A stretch of 64,000 bases of DNA from JAJPHI01 sp035541875 (lineage in GTDB: Bacteria; Desulfobacterota; Binatia; Binatales; Binataceae), in NCBI GenBank assembly GCA_035541875.1, contig DATKML010000051.1, positions 62,001 through 126,000 of the forward strand, in the 5' to 3' direction. Position 1 is the stretch's first letter. Each line of letters begins with the position of its first letter. Below, one piece after another: positions 24,864-34,774 of this stretch. The notes under the pieces are model-generated. The model had not been told where the DNA came from and did no database searches. It saw nothing but the letters and a program-made list of their open reading frames with translations. Both the position numbers and the translations under genes were made by a program.

Positions 24864-26118
24864 GCGAATTGGTCACCTCAACTTCTACTTCATGATTAGT
24901 CATGGCGAGCTCGGCGCGGGTCAAGACCCTGAGATAATTTCGGCTATAGCCGCGGAGCAGTCCGTTGCCCGCAGATTCCTCAAGTAACACTTGAAGTTTA
25001 TGGCGATTGAACCGCGTAGCGAAAGTGCGGCGCTTCGTCTCTCCCAGCTCTCGCAGGACTGCCGCTCGACGCTTGATTTCGGCCGCATCAATCTGGCCGT
25101 CCATCTTGGCAGCCGTCGTACCGGCACGACTCGAGTAAGGGAACACGTGAAAATAAGCCAGCGGTAGGCTTTCGACGAACTTAAAGTAATTGTCGAAGGC
25201 CGAGCTGCTCTCGCCCGGAAACCCCGCGATCAAGTCGGTGCCGATCGCGATATCCGGCATCGCAGCCATAAGCCGATCGACCCGCTCGCGAAACTCATCG
25301 GTCCGATAGCGCCGGCGCATCCGCCCGAGCGTCTCGTCGGTTCCCGCCTGCAGCGGCAGATGGAGATGATGGCAAAACTTACTGCTCTGCCGGAGGATTT
25401 CAATAATCCGATCACTCAGCTCTTCCGGATCCAGCGAACTAATTCGGATACGCCCGACCGGCGCTCGCTCGTCGATCATCTCAAGCAATGCTTCGAGCGA
25501 GATCGCTGGTTCGAGATCCTTGCCATACCCCCCCAGGTGGATTCCGGTGAGAATCACTTCCTTGAAGCCCTGCTCGTAGAGGCCGTCGATCGCTTCGAGG
25601 ATTCGGCGCGGTCCGACACTGCGTGACCGGCCGCGCGAGGTCGGAACGATGCAGAAAGAGCAAAACTGATCGCATCCTTCCTGCACCTTGAGGAAGGCGC
25701 GCGTATGCCCCTCCAGCACAACAGCACCAAGCTCTATCGGCGCCCTCTCCTTGCGCAGGTTCGAGACCATCGTGCGCTCGCTATTCGTGCCGAGCACAGC
25801 GGCCTCGAGATCATTCGGGCGTCCCAGACCGACCACTGCATCGACCGCCGAGGACTGATCCAAAGACTGAGGACTCGCCTGAGCGAGGCATCCGGTCATG
25901 ATCACGCGAGCTTCGGGATTCAGCCGGCGCGCCCGCCGTGCGATCCTCAGACTCTCGGCGTCCGCACGATCGGTCACCGTGCAGGTATTCACCACATAGA
26001 CATCGGCGACCTCATCGAACTCACAGCGCTCGAAACCAAGCCGCGCCATCCGCGACTCGATCATCGCAGAGTCGTACTGATTGACCTTGCATCCGAGGGT
26101 TGCGATCGCGAAGCGCAC
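24778..26118 (-). CDS. mtaB: tRNA t6A37 methylthiotransferase MtaB
   Basis: 446 aa radical-SAM enzyme that turns t6A at position 37 of ANN-decoding tRNAs into ms2t6A. The UPF0004 domain carries three cysteines for the auxiliary cluster (Cys10 in TLGCKVNQYDS, Cys46 in NTCTVT, Cys77 in TGCLAQ). The radical-SAM motif is C-x3-C-x2-C, at Cys149, Cys153 and Cys156 (GCDQFCSFCIVPTSRGR). A TRAM-like C-terminal region follows. TLGCKVNQYDS distinguishes MtaB from MiaB. Its start overlaps the mnmA stop by one base, joining two tRNA sulfur-modification genes; its 3' end overlaps the rnc frame. Confidence 0.95.
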   Translation of the reverse strand: MRFAIATLGCKVNQYDSAMIESRMARLGFERCEFDEVADVYVVNTCTVTDRADAESLRIARRARRLNPEARVIMTGCLAQASPQSLDQSSAVDAVVGLGRPNDLEAAVLGTNSERTMVSNLRKERAPIELGAVVLEGHTRAFLKVQEGCDQFCSFCIVPTSRGRSRSVGPRRILEAIDGLYEQGFKEVILTGIHLGGYGKDLEPAISLEALLEMIDERAPVGRIRISSLDPEELSDRIIEILRQSSKFCHHLHLPLQAGTDETLGRMRRRYRTDEFRERVDRLMAAMPDIAIGTDLIAGFPGESSSAFDNYFKFVESLPLAYFHVFPYSSRAGTTAAKMDGQIDAAEIKRRAAVLRELGETKRRTFATRFNRHKLQVLLEESAGNGLLRGYSRNYLRVLTRAELAMTNHEVEVEVTNSLAGRAELVGEIVGMAAVESSGRPAPRIA

Positions 26119-27215
26119 TAGTCCTGTGCCTCCAGCGCTCGCTCGATAAAACCGCCACCGAGAACTTCATCACCGCGATAGAAGACGCAGGCCTGTCCCG
26201 GCGATACAGCCGGACCATCGCCATCGAAACGGACCTCGGCGAATCCGGGCTCATCGAGGAGGCGGACGGTCGAGGGAATTCCATGATGGCGATAGCGAAT
26301 TCTCACGTCGGCCTCGAAAGTCGGCTCGCGCCGAGGCCAAACCATGTTCACTTGCCGCGCTTTCAAGCCCTTCGCGCTGAGGCATTCGCGACGACTGATC
26401 GTAACGTCGCCCGTATCCGGATTGATCGATCGCACATAGAGCGGCTCGCCGGTCGCGACGCCCAGGCCACGCCTCTGTCCGATCGTAAAGTGATGGACTC
26501 CATCGTGACGTGCTAGTTCGGCACCGTTGTCGTCCAGGATACGACCCGGACGAAGCCCGACTCGCGCAGCCTTCTCTTCGACAAAGCGTGCGTAATCGCC
26601 GTTGGGTACGAAACAGATTTCCTGACTCTCGGGCTTGTCGGCATTAGTCAGTTTCAGATCGCGCGCTATATCGCGAACCTCGGCCTTGTTCATCGCACCC
26701 AGTGGAAACAGCGTACGCGACAATTCCTTCTGGCCGAGATTGAAGAGGAAATAGGTCTGATCCTTCGTGATATCCACCGCACGACAGAGCCGATAACTGC
26801 CGTCCTGCGCTTGTGCGATCCGCGCATAGTGACCGGTCGCGACGAAGTCCGCCTGGATTGCCTGCGCGCGCTGCCACAGACGATCAAACTTGATCTCGCG
26901 ATTACACATCACGCAGGGATTCGGTGTCCGTCCGTGCAGATACTCGCTGACGAAATTTTCCATCACACGCGAAGCAAAGTCTGCGCGGAGATCGACTACA
27001 TAAAAGGGAAATTTCATTCGTTCGGCGACCCGGCGCGCATCTTCGAAATCATCATGCGAACAACAGGTGCCCCGCCGACTCAAACCGGTCGCGGTGCTAT
27101 CGGGCGTCAGGCGCATAGCTACGCCGACCACATCGTAACCCTGATCATGCAGTAGCGCGGCAGCCACCGAGCTATCGACACCACCCGACATCGCGACGAG
27201 AACTCGCGGCTTCAT
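26118..27215 (-). CDS. mnmA: tRNA-specific 2-thiouridylase MnmA
   Basis: 365 aa. It makes 2-thiouridine at the wobble base of Lys, Glu and Gln tRNAs. The PP-loop is MSGGVDSSVAAALL (9-22). The catalytic cysteines are Cys101 (TPNPCVMCNREIKF) and Cys201 (ESQEICFVPNGDY), equivalent to Cys102 and Cys199 in E. coli. GHYARI near 128-133 and FTIGQRRGLGVA are family marks. It begins at the last base of the cysteine desulfurase gene and ends at the first base of mtaB, so the sulfur donor, the thiolase and the methylthiolase are translationally linked. Confidence 0.97.
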   Translation of the reverse strand: MKPRVLVAMSGGVDSSVAAALLHDQGYDVVGVAMRLTPDSTATGLSRRGTCCSHDDFEDARRVAERMKFPFYVVDLRADFASRVMENFVSEYLHGRTPNPCVMCNREIKFDRLWQRAQAIQADFVATGHYARIAQAQDGSYRLCRAVDITKDQTYFLFNLGQKELSRTLFPLGAMNKAEVRDIARDLKLTNADKPESQEICFVPNGDYARFVEEKAARVGLRPGRILDDNGAELARHDGVHHFTIGQRRGLGVATGEPLYVRSINPDTGDVTISRRECLSAKGLKARQVNMVWPRREPTFEADVRIRYRHHGIPSTVRLLDEPGFAEVRFDGDGPAVSPGQACVFYRGDEVLGGGFIERALEAQD

Positions 27216-28417
27216 CAGGCGGCCTCCGTCGTCGGGATTGGTTCAGCCTCCGCGATACGCTGCCATACGCGGGGGATAATTTCGCCGGCAAAGGCTATCT
27301 CTTCGGCCGTGGTGTTCCATCCCAGGCTGAGGCGCAGGGAACTTCGCGCGGCGGCGGCGCTCCGACCCATCGCGAGAAGCACATGCGAGGGCTCGACAGC
27401 ACCTGCCGCGCACGCCGAACCCATCGAGACTTCGATCCCTTCAAGATCGAACGCTATCAGCAAAGTCTCGCCGAGCACGCCAGGAAAAGTGAGGTTGAGC
27501 GTATTCGGAAGACGGTCCTGCGAAGGACCGTTCACGGCCAGGCCTGGGATTGCGGCCGAGAGACGATCGAGCAGCTGCTGCGATAGATGACGGAGCCGCT
27601 CCGACTCCTCATCGAGATTGGCAGCGGAAACCTCCGCCGCGACTCCGAACGCGATCGCGCCGATTAGATTCGGTGTCCCAGCGCGCAACCCTGACTCCTG
27701 CGGTCCACCAAGGATAGTTGGTACGATCCGCGCTCCGCGACGAAGAAAAAGGGCCCCGCTGCCTTCGATCCCGCCGAGCTTATGCGCACTGAGTGTCATC
27801 AGATCGCACCGAAGCTTACTCACATCAAGCGGAATCCGTCCGGCGGCCTGGGCCGCATCGAGATGAACCAGCGCGCCGGCATTGGCAGCACTTTCGGCAA
27901 TCGGCCCGATTTTCTGGATCGAACCAACCTCAGCATTGGCCAGTCCGATCGATACCACGGAAGTTTCGTCGTTTATCTGCTCGGCGACGGCGGCAGGATC
28001 AATCAGCCCTTCGCGATCCGGCTTAACGCGGATTATTTCGTAACCGCGGCTTTCAAGATCAATCAGCGGCGTCAGAAGCGAAGAATGCTCGATCGCAGTG
28101 GTGACGATTCGATGACGCTTGGGCGCTGCGCCGATCGCACCAAAGATCGCGAGGTTATTCGACTCGGTGCCGCCGCTGGTGAAGACGATCGTTCGCGTGT
28201 GAGCCCCAATCAGGCTCGCGACTCGTTCGCGAGCCTGTTCGAGTTCGCGTCGGGCCTCTTGCCCCGATCGATGGACCGAGGACGGATTCCCGTGCGTCGC
28301 ACGCGACAGGTAATCCGCAATCGCGTCGCGAACTTGCGGACGGATCGGAGCACCCGCGTTATGGTCCAGATAGACTCGCACCGTTCGATACCAATTGAAT
28401 CGATAAGCGTACCGCAC
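27215..28417 (-). CDS. Cysteine desulfurase (IscS/NifS type)
   Basis: PLP enzyme that takes sulfur from cysteine as a persulfide. The PLP lysine is in TLSAHKLGGIEGSGALF and the sulfur-carrying cysteine in SMGSACAAGAVEPSH. GGTESNNLAIFGA and the opening VYLDHNAGAP mark the NifS/IscS class; the common LDHNATTP is AGAP here. Start choice: GTG 28417 has GGAG six bases upstream and adds 12 residues before MRVYLDHN; GTG 28381 gives exactly that family start but has no ribosome-binding site; the TTG at 28465 is unlikely. It overlaps mnmA by one base, so its first client is probably MnmA. Confidence 0.94.
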   Translation of the reverse strand: MRYAYRFNWYRTVRVYLDHNAGAPIRPQVRDAIADYLSRATHGNPSSVHRSGQEARRELEQARERVASLIGAHTRTIVFTSGGTESNNLAIFGAIGAAPKRHRIVTTAIEHSSLLTPLIDLESRGYEIIRVKPDREGLIDPAAVAEQINDETSVVSIGLANAEVGSIQKIGPIAESAANAGALVHLDAAQAAGRIPLDVSKLRCDLMTLSAHKLGGIEGSGALFLRRGARIVPTILGGPQESGLRAGTPNLIGAIAFGVAAEVSAANLDEESERLRHLSQQLLDRLSAAIPGLAVNGPSQDRLPNTLNLTFPGVLGETLLIAFDLEGIEVSMGSACAAGAVEPSHVLLAMGRSAAAARSSLRLSLGWNTTAEEIAFAGEIIPRVWQRIAEAEPIPTTEAA

Positions 28418-28497
28418 CCGAAGCTCCGGGGACAGTCCCGCCCGGAGCGCCCCGGATCGCGGCAATCCACTTCATCGAGCTTCTCCTTCGATCTGAC

Positions 28498-30786
28498 CTA
28501 GCGCATCGATCCGGAGTCAAGTGCGATCCCTACTGGTCCGTCAAGGCCGGTATCGGGACCTTGAATGATCGCGTCCCTAATAATCCTGCCATCGCTCAAC
28601 CGCATCGCCGGAGCGACATTGCCGTTGCTGCCTGGCGGATAGACCGTAATCGAGTCGAGGCTGGTCCCGTCGCCACTTTGAACGTTGGCGACGTAGATAT
28701 TTCCGATCGAGTCAACTGCGATGCCACTCGGCATCTTAAGTCGCGTTCGAGGCCCTGAGATGGAGGCAATCGGTGCGACGTTGCCATTACTGTTAGCCGC
28801 GTAGATTGCGACTGAATCGGGGCCGTAGGTGGTGACCCCCTCCTTCGATACATAAGTGGTAGCGCTGCCTTCGTTGGTGACATAGACCCTGTTGCGGCTG
28901 TCTACAGCAAGACTCGTTGGCGAATCAAAGCCCATTTGTTTGTCATGACGAGCGCCGCTTATTGTCCGTACAGGGGAGGCATTCCCGTTACTGCCCGCGG
29001 CGTAGATGCTGACGCTGCCGGCCGGGGCGTTCTCAGTCGCCCGGTTCAGCACGTAGAGAAGTCCTGAAGAATCTGTCGCGAGTGCGAGCGGGAGACTTAG
29101 CCAGGTCCGATCACCGCTAATCTCGCGGATTGGCGGAATATTGCCACTGCTACCCGGCGCATAAACAGTTACGCTCTCAGCCTGACTGTTCAGCGAATAG
29201 ATTTCGCCTTTCGGGCCTACCGCGACCCCCGCGGGGTCCGACAACTTGGTCTTATCTGGCTCGCCGGCGGGGGCGCCGATAGTCGCGATCGGCGCTACGT
29301 GAGCGTAACTTCCGGCCGGGTAAATCGTGATGCTATCGACTCCGCGCCCGCCAGTGCCACCATTAGCTACGTAGATCTTTCCGCTCTTGTCGAACGCAAC
29401 GCCGCTGGGGCGATCCATGGCGCTGTCGGGACTCGAGATGGCCTCGATTGGCGCGACATTGCCGCTTACATAAGTTGTGGGTGTGCAGCCGCCCGCGCCG
29501 TAAGCGTGCATATACTTTGGCTCGGGCGACGGTGTAGGCCGTGCAGCGAGCTCATGTCTAAGCGGGGCAAAGATCGCCACACGGTTAGCGCTTATATCGG
29601 TGACGTAAATCCTCTCTTTGGAATCCAGAGTGACTCCGGCCGCTTGGCTGACGCCAGTCGCTCCGCCACAAATCATAGCCTTCGGCATCGCGCAACCGTC
29701 GATTATCCTGTAGGAGCCGTCCCTGCCCTTTGCGTAAATAGCGACACTGGACGACGATTCATCTCCGATCTGCCCCTCGTCGGCTACATAAATGTTACCG
29801 TCACGATCCACTGCGATTCCTGCTGGGTGAGCCAAGCCGCTGCAATCGGCTGAAACAGAGACATATTGAGCCGCACTCGTGCTCTCGCTCTGGAGATCTT
29901 GGGCATTAACGGCCATAAGCCCATGGTGAGGCCGAAAAAGGTTGTGCGTCGTTAATCTGCCCTTGCTGGGTGCTCGATAAGTTGCGTACTGCGTTTTGCG
30001 GTTGTAGCGAAATATCTGAACCGCTTCACCCTCTCTGTCATCAGTTGCAATAAAGATATTGCGTGCTGCATCTACCGCTACTGCAATCGCGCTACCAACT
30101 CCGTCTAGTGTTGTGCTCGGCGCAACATTGCCCTTGCTGCCCGCCTTAAAAATGGTGAGGCTGCCTCTCACATTGTAGCCGCTATTGACCACGTAGATGT
30201 TCCCGGATTTATCTAGGGCAATCCCTTCCGGCTGAGTAAGTCCTGTCTTGTCCCCTCGAATTATCGCACTCGGCCGAATGTCTCCGTTACTGAGCCGTGG
30301 ATAAACGGTAACGCTCCCCCCGTTGCTAGGTTGGCCACCGTCTCTCTCGTTCGAGACGTAAATATTCCCATTCGCGTCCAGCGCCACTCCGTCTGGAGAT
30401 TTAAGTCCGGTCTTGGTGCCGAAGATGGTTGCGATCAGGGTCAATCGGCCAACAGTATTCGGCGCATAAACCGTAATCTCGTCGCTGCCCGAGTTCGCCA
30501 CATAAACCCTGCCGGCAGCATCACGTGCGATCCCCCGCGGACCGTTGAGATTGGGATCGACGACGAGCGACCGCACGTTGCCAAATTCTCCGACGGGATA
30601 GACATCCACGCTGTTCCCGCTCTCATTGGCTACGAAGATTCGGGGCGCTTTATGCGCAGATCGTAGAACGGGCTGGGCCCGCACCGTCTGGACCGCAGCA
30701 ATGGCGATCAGAAGGCATCCAAGCATGGTTGCCACAACTAGCGGCAGCGATAGCCCAGAGTTTATCGGGTATCGTTTCGTCTCCAC
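28498..30786 (-). CDS. Exported NHL-repeat beta-propeller protein (12 repeats)
   Basis: 762 aa. GTG start at 30786; nearby ATGs at 30788 and 30791 are out of frame. The N-terminus has a hydrophobic segment (LVVATMLGCLLIAIAAVQTV) ending at an RAQP signal-cleavage-like site. I count 12 NHL-type units of the form P-x-GIAxD-x-x-GNIYVAN-x-x-x-x-x-VTVYP (for example RIFVANESGNSVDVYP, VYVANSGSDEITVYAP, IYVANVQSGDGTSLDSITVY). This is enough for two six-bladed propellers. It is a secreted or surface protein; NHL propellers bind proteins, peptides or glycans. Base use looks less GC-rich than in its neighbours. It interrupts an otherwise metabolic run between cysE and the cysteine desulfurase. Confidence 0.85.
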   Translation of the reverse strand: METKRYPINSGLSLPLVVATMLGCLLIAIAAVQTVRAQPVLRSAHKAPRIFVANESGNSVDVYPVGEFGNVRSLVVDPNLNGPRGIARDAAGRVYVANSGSDEITVYAPNTVGRLTLIATIFGTKTGLKSPDGVALDANGNIYVSNERDGGQPSNGGSVTVYPRLSNGDIRPSAIIRGDKTGLTQPEGIALDKSGNIYVVNSGYNVRGSLTIFKAGSKGNVAPSTTLDGVGSAIAVAVDAARNIFIATDDREGEAVQIFRYNRKTQYATYRAPSKGRLTTHNLFRPHHGLMAVNAQDLQSESTSAAQYVSVSADCSGLAHPAGIAVDRDGNIYVADEGQIGDESSSSVAIYAKGRDGSYRIIDGCAMPKAMICGGATGVSQAAGVTLDSKERIYVTDISANRVAIFAPLRHELAARPTPSPEPKYMHAYGAGGCTPTTYVSGNVAPIEAISSPDSAMDRPSGVAFDKSGKIYVANGGTGGRGVDSITIYPAGSYAHVAPIATIGAPAGEPDKTKLSDPAGVAVGPKGEIYSLNSQAESVTVYAPGSSGNIPPIREISGDRTWLSLPLALATDSSGLLYVLNRATENAPAGSVSIYAAGSNGNASPVRTISGARHDKQMGFDSPTSLAVDSRNRVYVTNEGSATTYVSKEGVTTYGPDSVAIYAANSNGNVAPIASISGPRTRLKMPSGIAVDSIGNIYVANVQSGDGTSLDSITVYPPGSNGNVAPAMRLSDGRIIRDAIIQGPDTGLDGPVGIALDSGSMR

Positions 30787-30901
30787 ATCATGATCGATAC
30801 ACCCTCACAGTGGAGTTGCGGAAGCGGCTTGTTGAACGGAACGCCTGGAATCAGCTCGATCTCAAAAGCTATCGAAGGTGCGATTGCGCGCGCTGTCCAG
30901 A

Positions 30902-31618
30902 TCAGTCGTTCTTAGCGGCGAAGCCGTTCGTATGGACTTCGGTCGTCGGCAGCAGCTTATCTTCGAGGCAATTCTGCCGCTCTTCAATCTCGTCCAACCG
31001 CACCGCGATTTTGTTGAGCTTATCGAGCAGGTTATTGAGCGCCCGAGCTACCGGGTCAGGCAGCTTGGCATGATCGAGTTCGGCGACGTGGCGCGTCGTT
31101 TCGCCTTCGATAATCTTACCTGGGATACCTACGATCGTTGAATACGGCGGTGCCGACGAAACCACAACTGCGCCCGCACCGATCTTGCTGCCGTGACCTA
31201 TCCGCACCGGTCCAATTACCGAGGCACCAGCGCTGATCATCACTTCACTTTCGATCGTCGGATGGCGCTTCTCCTTGCTCAGGCTGGTGCCGCCCAGCGT
31301 GACGCCCTGATACATCAACACGTCGTCGCCAATCTCGGCGGTCTCACCAATTACGACGCCAGTACCGTGGTCGATAAAAAAGCGGCGACCGATCGTCGCT
31401 CCCGGATGAATTTCGACGCCCGAGGCGAAGCGCGCGAACTCGCTGACCAGACGGCCGAACAGTTTCAGATCACGCTCCCAGAGCCAATGAGCGATTCGAT
31501 AGAGCCAGATCGCCCGCAGACCGGGATAGGCCAAAACAATTTCGAGGCGGCTTCGCGCCGCGGGATCATGCTGGAAGACCGCCTGAATATCTTCGCGTAT
31601 CCGTTCGATTACACTCAT
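30902..31618 (-). CDS. cysE: Serine O-acetyltransferase
   Basis: 238 aa, first step of cysteine synthesis: acetyl-CoA plus serine gives O-acetylserine. An N-terminal helical region (IREDIQAVFQHDPAARSRLE, LAYPGLRAIWLYRIAHWLWE) is followed by a left-handed beta helix of hexapeptide repeats (EIHPGATIGRRFFIDHGTGV, GETAEIGDDVLMYQGVTLGG, GPVRIGHGSKIGAGAVVVSS). The catalytic His and Asp are in DHGTGVVIGE. The C-terminal tail is extended and may carry the cysteine feedback site. It lies downstream of cimA and upstream of the NHL gene; with the cysteine desulfurase further along, the area supplies and uses cysteine sulfur. Confidence 0.95.
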   Translation of the reverse strand: MSVIERIREDIQAVFQHDPAARSRLEIVLAYPGLRAIWLYRIAHWLWERDLKLFGRLVSEFARFASGVEIHPGATIGRRFFIDHGTGVVIGETAEIGDDVLMYQGVTLGGTSLSKEKRHPTIESEVMISAGASVIGPVRIGHGSKIGAGAVVVSSAPPYSTIVGIPGKIIEGETTRHVAELDHAKLPDPVARALNNLLDKLNKIAVRLDEIEERQNCLEDKLLPTTEVHTNGFAAKND

Positions 31619-31655
31619 GGCTCGTCCTCCTTACCTCGCGCTTATCTCGCGCCGA

Positions 31656-33407
31656 CTAACCGTCCGTCACTTCTCGCCCAACGGGGGAAGGCACTCTAGC
31701 GCGGATCACTTTGCTTTTACCACCGAGCGGCTTGCGTTGCTCGCGCTTAATTTTCCCGCCGTGACCGTTGAGTCCAACGCCGCTCAGCTTAGCACTTTTA
31801 GGGGCGGACTGCCGGGCGATTCGTGGCTTAACCTTATCTTTATGGAGCTTAAACTCAATGGAATCGACCAAGGCCTGCCAGCTCGCCTCGATGACGTTGG
31901 TCGAGAGACCGACCGTGCCCCACTGACGGGTACCGTCGGTTGACTCGATTAGAACGCGCACACGCGCGTCGGTACCGCTACCGTCGTCTAGAACGCGCAC
32001 CTTGTAATCGACTAGTTGCATCCCTTCGAGCGCCGGATAGTACGGCACCAGCGCGCTCCGCAGAGCCGAGTCGAGTGCATTAACGGGACCATTGCCGATA
32101 GCCGAGGTCCGCGTGCGGCGCCCATCAGGACCTTCGATAACGACCACCGCCTCACTGAAGGGGGCCTGATCTTCATGCCACTTATCGTCGAAGACGCGGA
32201 AACTGACGAAGCTGAAATGATCTTGCGCTAGCCCCAGCTTGCGAAGCATCAGCAGCTCGAACGACGCATCGGCACCGTCGAAGGTGTAACCGAGTCCTTC
32301 AAGCCGCTTGAGTTCCTCGAGCAGCGTGTCGATCTGGTCGGGATTCAACTCGGCACCGAGACCGAACTCCTTGGTCTTATAGAGTATATTGGCCCTGCCG
32401 GAGAGTTCGGAGAGCAGCACACGGCGATCGTTGCCGACCAACGCCGGATCGATATGTTCGTAGGTGCTGACGTTGCGTTGGATTCCCGAGACGTGCAGTC
32501 CCGCCTTGTGCGCGAAGGCGCTCCGTCCGACGAAGGCCTGCCGCGGATGAGGCGAGATATTCGCCAACTCGTAAACCAGCCCGGAGGTCTCCTGAAGATT
32601 CTTCAAGCGCGATTCGGGGATACATTCGTAGCCCAGCTTGAGCTGCAGGTTCGCGATAATCGAAATCAGATTCGCATTACCGCAGCGCTCGCCGAGTCCG
32701 TTTATCGTGCCCTGCACTTGCGTTGCGCCATTGACCACGCCGGCGATCGAATTCGCAACCGCACACTCCGTATCGTTGTGACAGTGGATGCCGAGCGGGG
32801 TTCGGACGGCGATACGCGCAGCGCGCATCGTTGAGCCAACTTCCTCCGGCAGACGCCCGCCGTTGGTATCGCAGAGGCAGATAGTATCGACACCCGCGGC
32901 CTCAACCGCGCGGATACATTCAAGCGCATATTCGGGGTTATGAGCGTAACCGTCGAAGAAATGCTCAGCGTCGAAGATCACTTCGTCGAGATGCTTCTTC
33001 AGATAAAGAATCGTGTCGTGGAGGATCTCGAGATTGGCCTTGAGGGGAATCCGCAGGGCGTCACGCACATGCAGATCCCAGGTTTTGCCTACGACGCACG
33101 CGGCGGAAGTATCCGCCTGCAAAATCAGTTGCAGGTTTCGGTCAGCCGAAGCTTTGACGCCATGCCGGCGGGTCGATCCAAAAGCAACAACACGCGAGTG
33201 GCGCAATCGCACGCGTTTGATCGCGCTGAAAAATGCCGCGTCACGCGGATTCGATCCAGGCCATCCACCCTCAATATAGTCGATCCCCATATCGTCGAGT
33301 CGTTCGGCAATCCGAACCTTATCTTCGACGGCCAGCGAGACATCCTCGGACTGGCATCCGTCACGGAGGGTCGTGTCGTATATATGGATTTTCTTCTCGG
33401 CGGCCAT
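31656..33407 (-). CDS. cimA: (R)-citramalate synthase
   Basis: 583 aa. It condenses pyruvate and acetyl-CoA to citramalate, the threonine-independent entry to isoleucine. The DRE-TIM motif YDTTLRDGCQSEDVS is at 10-24. The metal histidines are in LGIHCHNDTECAVANS. A linker and a LeuA-type dimerisation and allosteric domain follow (LVDYKVRVLDDGSGTDARVR). The basic tail after about residue 545 (QRKPLGGKSKVIRARVPSPV) is unusual and may be disordered. The long spacing and the DGCQSEDVS form distinguish it from 2-isopropylmalate synthase and match the TIGR00977-type citramalate synthases. It follows lysC by 4 nt, an amino-acid biosynthesis pair. Confidence 0.94.
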   Translation of the reverse strand: MAAEKKIHIYDTTLRDGCQSEDVSLAVEDKVRIAERLDDMGIDYIEGGWPGSNPRDAAFFSAIKRVRLRHSRVVAFGSTRRHGVKASADRNLQLILQADTSAACVVGKTWDLHVRDALRIPLKANLEILHDTILYLKKHLDEVIFDAEHFFDGYAHNPEYALECIRAVEAAGVDTICLCDTNGGRLPEEVGSTMRAARIAVRTPLGIHCHNDTECAVANSIAGVVNGATQVQGTINGLGERCGNANLISIIANLQLKLGYECIPESRLKNLQETSGLVYELANISPHPRQAFVGRSAFAHKAGLHVSGIQRNVSTYEHIDPALVGNDRRVLLSELSGRANILYKTKEFGLGAELNPDQIDTLLEELKRLEGLGYTFDGADASFELLMLRKLGLAQDHFSFVSFRVFDDKWHEDQAPFSEAVVVIEGPDGRRTRTSAIGNGPVNALDSALRSALVPYYPALEGMQLVDYKVRVLDDGSGTDARVRVLIESTDGTRQWGTVGLSTNVIEASWQALVDSIEFKLHKDKVKPRIARQSAPKSAKLSGVGLNGHGGKIKREQRKPLGGKSKVIRARVPSPVGREVTDG

Positions 33408-33411
33408 CAGC

Positions 33412-34650
33412 TTAAGCCTGCGGCAACGGATTAGCCCCGTCGCCTAAGAATGCGTCGTGCAGGGCGCGCATCGCGAGTTCTCCGTATTTGGCATTCACGA
33501 CAACGGAAACTTTGATTTCCGACGTTGCGATCATCTCGATATTAATCGCCTCAGTGGCAAGAACTTCGAACATCTTTGCCGCCACACCAGCGTGGGTACG
33601 CATCCCGATACCAACGATCGAAACCTTCGCCACCTGATCCTCGTAACGAACACCTGCTGAGCCTACTTCGGTCGCAACCGTATTAACCAGATCGAGGGCG
33701 CGGCGCAGATCGGGCCGCGGTACCGTGAAGGTCAAATCGGTCCGGCCATCGGCACTGGCGTTCTGGATGATCATGTCGACGACGATTCCAGCGTTAGCAA
33801 TCGGACCGAAAATCTTGGCTGCAAGACCCGGACGATCCGCGACGCCAGTCAGGGTAATTTTGCTCTGGTTGTGGTCCAGGGTAACGCCCGAAACCAGTAC
33901 TTCTTCCATCGACTTCTCCTCCTGGCTCACAAGCGTGCCGACACCATTTTCCGCGAAGCTTGAGCGCACGACCAAAGGAACATTGTAACGACGCGCGAGT
34001 TCGACCGATCGCAATTGCAGGACTTTTGCGCCAAGACCCGCCATCTCCATCATCTCGTCATACGAGATCCGGTCGAGGCGCCGCGCCTTGGGACAGATAT
34101 TCGGATCGGCGGTATAGACACCATCGACGTCGGTGTAGATCTCGCACGCATCGGCCTTCAGAACCGCGGCCAGCGCAACGGCAGTCAAATCCGAAGCGCC
34201 GCGGCCCAGCGTCGTGATATCCCCTTCCGGACTGATCCCCTGGTAGCCCGCGACCACAGCGATATTGCCGGCATTCAAGGCAGCATGCAGCCGATCGGCA
34301 TCGATTGATTGGATTCGCGCTCCGCCATGCCGCGAGTCGGTAACGATCTTCAACTGATAGGCGAGGAACGAAACCGTGGGATAGCGCAACGCGCGCAGCC
34401 TGATTGCCAGCAACGCGGCCGAAACCTGCTCGCCGGTAGCGACCAGAACGTCGGTTTCGCGCGCGCTCGGATCTTCGCTCAGCTCGTTGGCCAAAGCGAA
34501 GAGACGATTCGTCTCACCCGCCATCGCCGAGACCACAACCACCAGCTTGTCGCCCTTGGCGCGTGCCCGGGCCACGCGATCAGCGACTATCTTGATACGT
34601 TCGGTCGAGCCGACCGACGTTCCTCCATATTTCTGTACTACCAGCGCCAT
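33412..34650 (-). CDS. lysC: Aspartate kinase
   Basis: 412 aa. It phosphorylates aspartate at the head of the Lys/Met/Thr pathway. The start MALVVQKYGGTSVGS contains the KYGGTS catalytic loop (7-12). TLGRGASDLTAVALAA and ADACEIYTDVDGVYTADP are the substrate and ATP segments. The C-terminal regulatory part has two ACT repeats (KITLTGVADRPGLAAKIFG and VSIVGIGMRTHAGVAAKMFE), so feedback control by lysine and/or threonine is expected. There is no homoserine dehydrogenase fusion. It is the first gene of the minus-strand run lysC-cimA-cysE; the region upstream (34651-34774) may hold its promoter. Confidence 0.96.
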   Translation of the reverse strand: MALVVQKYGGTSVGSTERIKIVADRVARARAKGDKLVVVVSAMAGETNRLFALANELSEDPSARETDVLVATGEQVSAALLAIRLRALRYPTVSFLAYQLKIVTDSRHGGARIQSIDADRLHAALNAGNIAVVAGYQGISPEGDITTLGRGASDLTAVALAAVLKADACEIYTDVDGVYTADPNICPKARRLDRISYDEMMEMAGLGAKVLQLRSVELARRYNVPLVVRSSFAENGVGTLVSQEEKSMEEVLVSGVTLDHNQSKITLTGVADRPGLAAKIFGPIANAGIVVDMIIQNASADGRTDLTFTVPRPDLRRALDLVNTVATEVGSAGVRYEDQVAKVSIVGIGMRTHAGVAAKMFEVLATEAINIEMIATSEIKVSVVVNAKYGELAMRALHDAFLGDGANPLPQA

Positions 34651-34774
34651 CGGGATACTGTATCGCCCTCTCCTCGCAAGGGGAGCTAGGTATTATGCGT
34701 CGAAAAGGTCGGTTAGACCAGCGCCCAGCCAACTGGACGGGGTGATTCGAAGCGCGGCCGATGTGGGAGAGCAG

